A stretch of DNA of 64,000 nt, taken from positions 170,014,310 through 170,078,309 of the forward strand of contig CP136064.1 of the NCBI GenBank assembly GCA_032622095.1. The letters run 5' to 3'. Position 1 is the first letter of the stretch. The number at the start of each line of letters is the position of its first letter. The notes beneath the pieces are model-generated. The model was not told the origin of the DNA. It saw nothing but the letters and a program-made list of their open reading frames with translations, and did no database searches. Shown here piece after piece: positions 56,535 through 64,000 of the stretch. This DNA comes from Siphonodentalium dalli (lineage: Eukaryota > Mollusca > Scaphopoda > Gadilida > Siphonodentaliidae). Both the position numbers and the translations under genes were made by a program.

Positions 56535-57747
56535 ACTTAGTGTACTTTGGATCTCAAACCGCCATGTCCATTTAATCAACGTGGGCTTTATTACGTTTAC
56601 GTATGGTCATATTATTCATTGTTGCCGTTATTCTGTCTAGATATAACACCAAAGAAAAAAGAAGCAAGAGATGTCTACTGCACAAGCCGACTCAATAGTA
56701 TGTCGGCTCTCCCTGTTTTGGAAATGCCAGTTGCTGGGCACGTAAATCAGTTATGTATGAAATTATTGATAATTTATTTCAGAAATGGATTTTTATTGTT
56801 ACATTCCATTATCATATTCATGTTTTGATTTACAATGGGTCTGTTCGTTATTGGTCTTTGAATGTGCACGAATCTGAGTCTGGCTTGGAAATATAAAATA
56901 TGACTATAAAATTATAATGGTTCAATATTGTCCAAGATAACTTCATATTAGACAAAGACTGCCCCAACTTTTCCAATTAACTCCCAATTTAACGACATGG
57001 AACGTGTGAAAGTACACCATGAGTTCCTTTAGTACTGTAATATTCCATTGAAATAATAGTCGTGGACATTCTGATAAACATAATTACGGTTTCCGTTCAT
57101 TTAGACGAACATTAACTAATTTAACTATCTATTTTACACATTGATTTCAAACAAAAACTTATTTGTGGGTGGTATAATTTAACTGAAATGTTTACCGTAT
57201 TTTGTTACCAACTTGATGTTTTTAATCCATGGTGGTAAAAAATATTTACTATATATTGTTACTTTGGAATTGTTACCTGAAATTGTTGCTGGATTCATGA
57301 TTTGGGGACCATCTAATCGCAATGAGTACCTTTATTGTTGTGGCCAATTTCAAGGACTGGTATATGAACATGCCAGGTGCTTACTCTCAAATAAAAGTGC
57401 AGGCTCAAATAATTGTGCAGGGGGAAATTCCATTGAAAGTTAATAAAAATGCAGACCCAAATAATAGTGCAGGCGGAACTCTGAGCAAAACATCAACATA
57501 ACTGTGGTTAGATAAACTATTTTTATAGTAGGTAAAGTATATGAATCAACATAGTATGTGTCATGTTGTGTTTTATTCAAGATTTAAAATTAAATGTTGA
57601 CATGTATACCAAATACTTGAATATGTACATGCACAAAGTTATAACCTCACCATTTTGATATCAGAATCATATAGAAATCTTGAGTTTGTGCTGATTTCAA
57701 TTTCCATGACTTCAAAATTAATAAACGTGCAGACCTATATAAGCACT
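56535..57747. other. Intergenic stretch with short direct repeats
   Basis: No gene. From about 57398 to 57475 the pattern AAAAGTGCAGGCTCAAATAA / TTGTGCAGGGGGAA / AAAATGCAGACCCAAATAAT / AGTGCAGGCGGAA repeats, and GTGCAG words continue to the start of the next element. Confidence 0.4.
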
Positions 57748-59246
57748 GTGCAGGCAGGGGGGGGGGTCGGAAAAATTTCCAGGCACGTATGATGGGGTGG
57801 TGGGTGTCTCTTGGGTCCAAAAAAGAGTTTTTTCCATATGCCAAATTTTTTTTCCATTCCTGCTATTGAGTCTTATTTTTATGTGTTTTGAACAGAAACA
57901 GGTCATATATAGTTAATACTAATGCTATACTACATATAGAGGTTATCAGAAGTTGGATCAGTTGCACAATTGCCAACAATAACCCAAATTCAACTTGATA
58001 GAACTAGACACTGCGCTATGGAAAAATACAATTTAATCAGGATTCCATCTACTGATACAGCAAAATAAGATTAACTATGCAGAACTCAGCTGAAAATAAG
58101 CAATAAAATGAAAGCACACTTGACCATATGTGACTTGGAAATAAATATATAATAAATAATGGAATAAAATAGACTTTTGACAACGCAAAACAAAATCTTA
58201 ACAAATAAATTGAAGGCCAGCCGGGCCAGCTTGAACAATTTCACATTGTTTTCCATGTTAATGTGGATCAGCTTGTAATGTTAATCACAGTAACGAAGAT
58301 TTTATCGTCACTGATATCGTGAGCAAAAAAGAAGTGAAATTGGGCTATCCATCCATATTATTCCCAATTATTACGAAGCCTATTACTTCAGGCAGTGGCT
58401 ACCAGCCTGCCATTACACGCTATAACATGTTTCCTCAGTTCTGGTTTCTGAGATGCCCCAAGAAGAGTCACACATGTATATCATGGTTATGTTTGGTATT
58501 AGCATTATTCTTCAAACTGGGATGAACTGGGATGAACAGTTGTATTTCCACATGTTTTGATAAACAATTTGATTCCAGCAATACAGTAATGCCCTAATTA
58601 AACGACTCCATAACCACAGCAGAATAATGGGTAATTTTTCAGGATTTAGTCGGAAATTAAAATTAAATTACCCATTATTCTGCTGTGGTTATGGAGTCGA
58701 TTAATTAGGGCATTACTGTATATCACATAGCAAATATCAAAATATCAAATAATCTGAAATTTGTTGTACCGGTACCATGTATTCTGTAGAATACTCAAAT
58801 GTGATTATGTGACTAGATCATGTGACTATATATTATGAAAATGAATGTTAATAAAAACCTTTGCACTCTGCCTATATATCCCTAGAAATGTGATTATGTT
58901 GACACATTTCTTGATTAATGACACATATGATAAATTCAAATAGTATAGTTATCTCATTATGCACTGTTCTATTCAAATATAGCGCAATAAATTATGATAA
59001 TGCAGGATAATCAGCTATTTGGTTGCTCAATTGATAATTTTTCTCAAATTTAAGGGGGGTGGGTGTCCAAAACTGACCGGAAAAAACTTCCTGAAACGGA
59101 ATAAAAGGGTGGGTGTCCAAAATTGCCTGGAAAAAAAGGCCAGAAACGGAAGAAATTGGGTGGGTGGGTCCCCTGTGGCCGGAAAAAATTTAAATCATCA
59201 TACGTGCCTGGAAATTTTTTTCGACCCCCCCCCCCCCTGGTGCAGG
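57748..59246. mobile_element. 1.5-kb inverted-repeat element with G/C-run ends
   Basis: GTCGGAAAAATTTCCAGGCA CGTATGATG, preceded by a run of G, at 57766-57794 is the reverse complement of CATCATACGTGCCTGG and AAATTTTTTTCGACCCCC at 59196-59236. Tandem GGGTGGGTGTCCAAAA units (59045-59165) lie beside the right arm. The TA-flanked MITE at 58584-58718 is nested inside. No transposase seen. Confidence 0.55.
58584..58718. mobile_element. Tc1/mariner-type MITE with 53-bp arms and TA duplication
   Basis: The ends CAGTAATGCCCTAATTAA and TTAATTAGGGCATTACTG are flanked by TA on both sides (58582-58583 and 58719-58720). The arms match over about 53 bases with one mismatch, leaving a ~29-base loop. TA target duplication and CAGT ends are typical of Tc1/mariner-mobilised MITEs. 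Confidence 0.8.
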
Positions 59247-59409
59247 GGGATTTTTCCCAAGAAATTAATTTTTATTTATTTATCCCAAGAACATGGTGAA
59301 ACAAGATGCATGATATACGGCTTCTGCAGCAACGAGATCGATGCAACTTAGAATCAGTTTCTGAACATTCAATGCTCACGAATCTTCTCTTATTCGGCAA
59401 TGTTCTAAA
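59247..59409. other. Short spacer
   Basis: Separates the inverted-repeat element from the minus-strand fragment; it may hold decayed downstream coding sequence of that fragment, but no motif was recognised. Confidence 0.3.
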
Positions 59410-59870
59410 CTAAACTGTGTGTCTAATATGGAGAGTTGCTACTGTTCGTACTTGCCTTTTAACGGGATAACGGGGATCTGATATCGCACCCTTTCCACAT
59501 ATGAAACAGTCTGCTTTGAAATTAAATGGGTCTTGTTTAGACCTCATTTTCTTCGAGAGCGGAACCGTATCCATACACTCAGGATTGACACTGAATGTTA
59601 TTTTCCTATAAGTGAATTCACGCCTACAGTCTTTATGGACCAAGACCTTACCAATGGATGTGGTTATTTGTTGACCCTTTAAATATTCAGATAAGTCGTT
59701 ATATCCTCCTTATCAGAGAAGTCAATCAAAGTCTCCAGTCCTTTTGCCATAACTTTTACTAATGGATTTTCCTTAGCGTCCACATTACATTGACACATAC
59801 TATGAAAGGACAAGACGCACAAGTCCTCTAAAAAGTTGCTGGCCCCAACATACGGGGTTGGTTCTTCCAT
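59410..59870 (-). pseudogene. Cysteine-rich gene fragment, one exon, frameshifted
   Basis: On the minus strand an ATG at 59870 gives SFHSMCQCNVDAKENPLVKV then MAKGLETLIDFSDKED. One frameshift near 59690 moves the reading to YLKGQQITTSIGKVLVHKDC, RREFTYRKITFS, then KKMRSKQDPFNFKADCFICG KG. The order C-x-C ... KGLxTLI ... VHxxCRRxxT ... (R/K)S...F.(F/W)K..CFICGK matches a cysteine-rich N-terminal module that I recall from many uncharacterised multi-exon mollusc and cnidarian proteins. The module is probably zinc-binding; its function is not established. The fragment stops at 59412. No later exons were found, so it is a remnant, possibly separated from the rest by repeat insertion. Confidence 0.5.
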
Positions 59871-60269
59871 CGCCGAACACGCACCAGACCAATCGAGAGA
59901 CTAGTATGATAATAAAAAATCTCAACCAAGAACAATGCAGTTTGAATATACAATAAGCCTTCTGTGTATGTTGGCACCGATAGGTTTCAACAAAAGGCGA
60001 AAAATAAACACAATGTCACGCAAAACACCTATCAACACAACTATATCAATAAATTATTTGACACCACACTTGAAGAAACAACCGCTACGTTATATGTGAT
60101 AGTCATTTTACAAAAATTATTGAACTGATCGTCTTGGACCATTACAGAGCGGTTAACACGTTGAGGGCCGGAAATCAATTAGTAATCCCGCCAGTTTGCC
60201 ACTTCATAATTTGGCTTCTTTGAAGGATGACGTCGCAAATTTAGATGACAGAAACGGCGATAAATAGTA
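59871..60269. other. Spacer, nothing recognised
   Basis: Upstream side of the minus-strand fragment. No promoter or further exon could be identified. Confidence 0.4.
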
Positions 60270-60351
60270 CTACGAGATAATTCGTTGCCGGCACTGGCGG
60301 AAGGAATTTGGGTATTCCCACCACCAGTGCCAACTACGAGTTATCTCGTAG
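60270..60351. repeat. Short hairpin element
   Basis: CTACGAGATAATTCGTTGCC GGCACTGG pairs with CCAGTGCC AACTACGAGTTATCTCGTAG, with small mismatches. Total 82 bases. Confidence 0.65.
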
Positions 60352-60952
60352 ACACAATTGAGCAACATATATGAAGTGGAACGTAACCCAAAACAAGTTA
60401 TTTTGGTGGTAAGCATATTTATGGAGGTGTGGGTGTCCTTGTGGTGGTTACAGCTCGTTATAGTTATATTAGGGCTCGATGCACAATGGAGCAAGTTACT
60501 TATATATGAGTGCAACTGTAACTGATAGTTTGAATTCTTCTCCAAGTTTTATTACACCTATCATTCAAGAAATCAATCAGACTGATGTTATGGATGTCAT
60601 GGAAGCTGTCGATCGTCACGAATAATTTTCGGCTACTGAACTTCCCGTCATGGTTAGTGAGATACAGGTCAATGTAAATGCTTTTCCAAGTTTTGGTTGC
60701 CGTTTTCCCTTCAACATTAACTTTGGTGGGGCAACAATTAACAACGTAAATGTATATTGCGCGTCAACGAAGAACGAACACGAAGAGTAACCATATCAAG
60801 AGGAAAGTTATTATAAAAGTTGTTATAACGTCGCATATAATTGGTATATAAAGGTACTTTTCTGTGTAATCTGATATTATTTTTTAAGCAGCACCTACGC
60901 GAAAGTACGACCTCCTAATTTATCTTATAATGGCCCGGGCCATCTAATTAAT

Positions 60953-61098
60953 AAGGTTATTACTTGGTTTGATTGATATCGGCCGAGATATCAGCCCTCG
61001 GTAACTTCACATCAGCCTTCGACCTTCGGTCTCAGGCTGATATGAAGTTACCTCTGGCTGATATCTCGGCCGATATCAATAAAACCAAGTAATAACTT
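60953..61098. mobile_element. Hairpin MITE with ~65-bp arms
   Basis: AAGGTTATTACTTGGTTTGA and TTGATATCGGCCGAGATATC on the left pair with GATATCTCGGCCGATATCAA and TAAAACCAAGTAATAACTT on the right; pairing continues through GGTAACTTCA. It ends 20 bases from the stop of the retrotransposon fragment on the minus strand and may have inserted at its truncation point. Confidence 0.75.
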
Positions 61099-61118
61099 CT
61101 AAATACAAAGGGGGTGGC

Positions 61119-62035
61119 TTAGCTATGATGCTGTTCTCTTAATAATCGTGCTGGTATTCGATCCGGTCCCGGACTTTTGTTGACATTTAGACAGCGTAGT
61201 TTCTGCTCTATGGATGTTGGTGTTATCTGCAAGTCGACTATATCGCTAGATTTAACTGGCAGCTTCATGTTTGGCATGTTACCTTTATCTTCCTTGGTAA
61301 AGACTGATGCGAAAAATGTATTCAGGACGTCTGCCTTTTCTTGGTCTTTAGTAACCAATGGTTCGCCTTCGTTTTGTTTAAGGTCCGAGCTTCCATGCCT
61401 GACCTTCGTTTTACTCTGTACTTATCTCCAGAAAGCCTTCGGGTTGTATTTGCCCTCTTTGGATATTTTATTTTCAAAAGTTTGTTTGGCAGCTTTCAGA
61501 TGTTTGTTAGCTAATCCTCGAAGTTTCTTGTATTCTTGATATGCAGTGGCGTTACATGTTCGCTTATATCGCTTGTATGCCGACCTCTTCTGGCGAATGA
61601 TTGTAAGTACATCTTTATTTGCCCATGGACATCTGTCCTTCTTGTAGTTACCCACCCTTCCTTTCGGTATAAACTGTCGTTGGAGTGCTTCAATTGTTTC
61701 GTGGAACACATCCCAAGTGAGCTGAAATTCACATGTTGACAATCGTGTCCAGTCTTCCTCGTCTAGTGCGTTTCGGATACTGTCATAGTCACCTTTATTG
61801 TAGATGTATTTCAATTGTTCAGTTGGTGGCGAAGGTTCAATAATCCCATATTCTACTTGTATCTCTAAGACATCGTGGGCGCTTAATCCTAGTGGACTTT
61901 GATGTTCAATATTTGTTATTATATCCTGATTGTTCGTCAACACCAGGTCCAGGATGTTTGATGTTTGTCCTGGTCTGTGTCGGGTTGGTTTCTCTACATT
62001 CTCATGGAGGAAGTTATTGCGTATGCACTAGAGAA
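61119..62035 (-). mobile_element. CR1-like LINE fragment (end of endonuclease and linker to RT)
   Basis: On the minus strand the frame reads NNFLHENVEKPTRHRPGQTS, NILDLVLTNNQDI, SAHDVLEIQVEY (the endonuclease SDH block, here SAHD), then RQFIPKGRVGNYKKDRCPWA, IIRQKRSAYKRYKRTC, NKHLKAAKQTFENKISKEGK and NPKAFW. TAA at 61422-61424 replaces the Tyr that usually follows FWR; the frame continues VQSKTKVRHGSS, EKADVLNTFFASVFTKED, and stops after KSPGPDRIPARLLRE. The run is the standard endonuclease-RT linker and first RT block of CR1-type LINEs. Both ends are missing, so it is a fragment. Confidence 0.75.
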
Positions 62036-62686
62036 ACATCCGTGCAGAACCCGTAATTGCTACACTTTCCATTGTCCAACACGCTCGGAAAAGGGTACAA
62101 TGTAGTTTTAGGGAAGAATTATTCCGCTTTACTTGAGTTATAAATTATAAAATACCTAGCCCCCAAATGGAGCCGCACAGTATATAATGTGTCTTCCAAA
62201 AACAACTGCTGTTCCCTAATAAAGAGATAATGGTAGAATCAACTCGCGGAACAGATTTCGCAGCCATGTGTGACGTTTGTGTTCGAATATTCAATGTGAT
62301 AAAACACAACGATGTAATATATTAAAGAGCGTTTCATTAAACGGACTTTCATCATGATATAGGAAATACGCTTTCCATTGTCCATAGTTATGTAAATATA
62401 TTATCTGATGACCTTGCAATTATGTAATCGTTCATTATATAAATATATGTACTCAACACTTTTATCTAGATCACTTAGCGCACATACGGAGTCCCGTAGT
62501 CACAATTTTTACCTTCATAAACTAGAGGTGTGACTGTCCCAATGGGACTAAGGATACCCCACGTGTTTTTAAAATATTAAAATGTTTCACATGCCAGTAA
62601 ACATTTAGTTAAAATAATAAAATAACAGTTCCCAGTGCAGGTGGACAACCATAACCCTAATCTTAAACCTATTGAACGAAATATGT
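62036..62686. other. Spacer, nothing recognised
   Basis: No gene or clear repeat. The first bases may still belong to the LINE fragment. Confidence 0.4.
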
Positions 62687-63192
62687 AGGAATAAAAGCTC
62701 GGACAAAATTATGCATGTTGAAAAAGGGGATTAACTCCACACAAAAAAAGTCGGACAGACACTGGGACAGACGTCATAATCGCAGGTGCACAGGTTCCCA
62801 TGGTATTAAATATCAGTGCCAAGATTAAAAAACATTGACCTAAAAACTAAAAAATGTAGGAATAAAAGCTCGGACAAAATTATGCATTTTGCCCAAAAAA
62901 TTCTATGTCGAAAAAGGGGGATAACTCCTCCAAAAAATGTCGGACAGACGTCATAATCGCAGGTGCACAGGTTCCCATGGTACTAACTATCTGTAAATTA
63001 TATTATACATGTTGTGAAATTGCAGGTTCCCATGGTGGTTGATGTCTGTGCCAAGTTTAACGGAAAATGATGATAAAACGACTGAGAAAAACTCCGGACA
63101 AATTTGTGTCCACGGACGGACGACGGACAGGCCGATTCCAGTATACCCCCCCCCCCCCCAACAACTTCGTTGCGGGGGGGGGGGGGGTATAA
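62687..63192 (+). repeat. Tandem units ending in a C/G hairpin
   Basis: Units of about 170 bases share GTAGGAATAAAAGCTCGGAC, AAAATTATGCAT, GGACAGACGTCATAATCGCA and GGTGCACAGGTTCCCATGGT. They run from 62687 to about 63060 and end in the hairpin at 63141-63192, where TATA plus a long C run and CAAC pairs with GTTG plus a long G run and TATA. I associate this unit style with bivalve repeats. Homopolymer lengths should not be trusted. Confidence 0.6.
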
Positions 63193-64000
63193 TTACGTCA
63201 GACCGCTGTAGAATTTGTTCCCCATTTGAAGCGGATTTGGATATGTTATACACGTAGGTCTCCTCTTTCTAACGATACCAAATTTAGCTTGTTCAAGATT
63301 TTGTTTCCTATAATTCAGCTCCGATAGCTAGACTAGTTCTGCAATTTGATTGAAAATTGATTGGTCCACATTTCCATCTTCCGTTTTACCTCGTACGATC
63401 TTTCAACGCACGTGGTTCATTACATGTTTATGTCTACGTAATTTGGAAGGAGGTAAATAAGACAGGTTGACAAAATACAAGAACAATTGATATACCGGCA
63501 CCCATCACATATGTCTTTGGGTGTTTGGGGTCTATTGTGCCAGGATGCTCTGAAAACACTTTCCATGGTCACAGCCATTTTCGATCAGTATTCAATTTTT
63601 CGCATAAAAGTTAAAAAACGCTCTTTATTGCTACCATATCAGGAATAGACTTAATACGAAACGCTCTTTTCTTTTACATGCCGTGCCAATGGCTGTTTTT
63701 GTTTTGTTTCGGAAGCGGATATTATTAGGTGCAGATCGGAGCGATAACCACCAAGTGGCTTTAAATTGTTAGCATTTTGATTTCGCATGTTTGAGTTTGA
63801 TTCAGTTCAGTGTATTTTGTATGCTCTGTGGCCAGTTTGCGACTTGTAAATTACCTACATTTGTTATTTTGGTTCACAATCATTAACTCTGGTCTGTTTT
63901 ATGTGACAGGAACTGAATTGCTCTTGTTAACTACTGTAACTGTTGCAGGTAAGCTGAACTATCTGGAGTAGTGTGAATGTTTGGGCCTATCTGGGCTTTG
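63193..64000. other. Terminal stretch, no gene; relic of an inverted-repeat arm
   Basis: GAAGCGGATTTGGATATGTT ATACACGTAGGTCTCC at about 63229-63264 resembles the arm sequence at 29224-29262 (AGCGGATTTTGGATATGTTA, TACACGAGATTCTCC), so a diverged relic of that family may lie here. The rest shows nothing recognisable. Confidence 0.4.

Overview
The window looks like repeat-rich, AT-rich nuclear DNA from a marine invertebrate, most likely a lophotrochozoan and probably a bivalve mollusc. The support is indirect: spliced genes, several decayed non-LTR retrotransposons, dozens of short foldback elements, and repeat styles I associate with bivalve genomes (a GTCCCCCCGA...TTCGGGGGAC hairpin unit at 22.2 kb, a TTTTTAGCTCACCTGAG unit at 44.96 kb, and many ACATGTA strings). 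No species can be named from the sequence. I recognise no intact conserved single-copy host gene; nearly everything codable belongs to mobile or mobile-like families.

Layout. 1.7-5.7 kb (+): a spliced gene for a coiled-coil protein with a transposase-like core and a Tudor-like C-terminus, carrying one stop and two frameshifts. 7.1-11.1 kb (+): a decayed non-LTR retrotransposon with endonuclease, reverse transcriptase and C-terminal zinc region. 11.1-25.7 kb: no convincing gene, but a near-identical 1.38-kb direct duplication, two tandem duplications, a nested inverted-repeat element at 20.7-22.0 kb and a bivalve-style tandem unit. 25.7-31.1 kb: nested long inverted repeats with an inserted TTAA-flanked 1.1-kb element. 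31.5-34.0 kb (+): a 5'-truncated Tx1/L1-like retrotransposon with a poly(A) tail.

37.0-48.2 kb (+): the most interesting part. In order and on one strand it encodes an SGNH-hydrolase-like protein, a Mutator-like DDE transposase joined to a YqaJ/lambda-exonuclease-like nuclease, a three-exon segment ending in the same Tudor-like domain as the first gene, and a RecQ-family helicase. The transposase, nuclease and helicase parts are broken by frameshifts and stops; the SGNH reading frame and the Tudor-like exons are not. A transposase, a recombination exonuclease, a RecQ helicase and a putative chromatin reader side by side suggest the remains of one large composite mobile element. That is an inference, since I found no convincing outer ends.

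48.3-64 kb: mostly inverted-repeat elements and palindromes, a decayed cysteine-rich gene fragment on the minus strand (59.4-59.9 kb), and a CR1-like retrotransposon fragment on the minus strand (61.1-62.0 kb).
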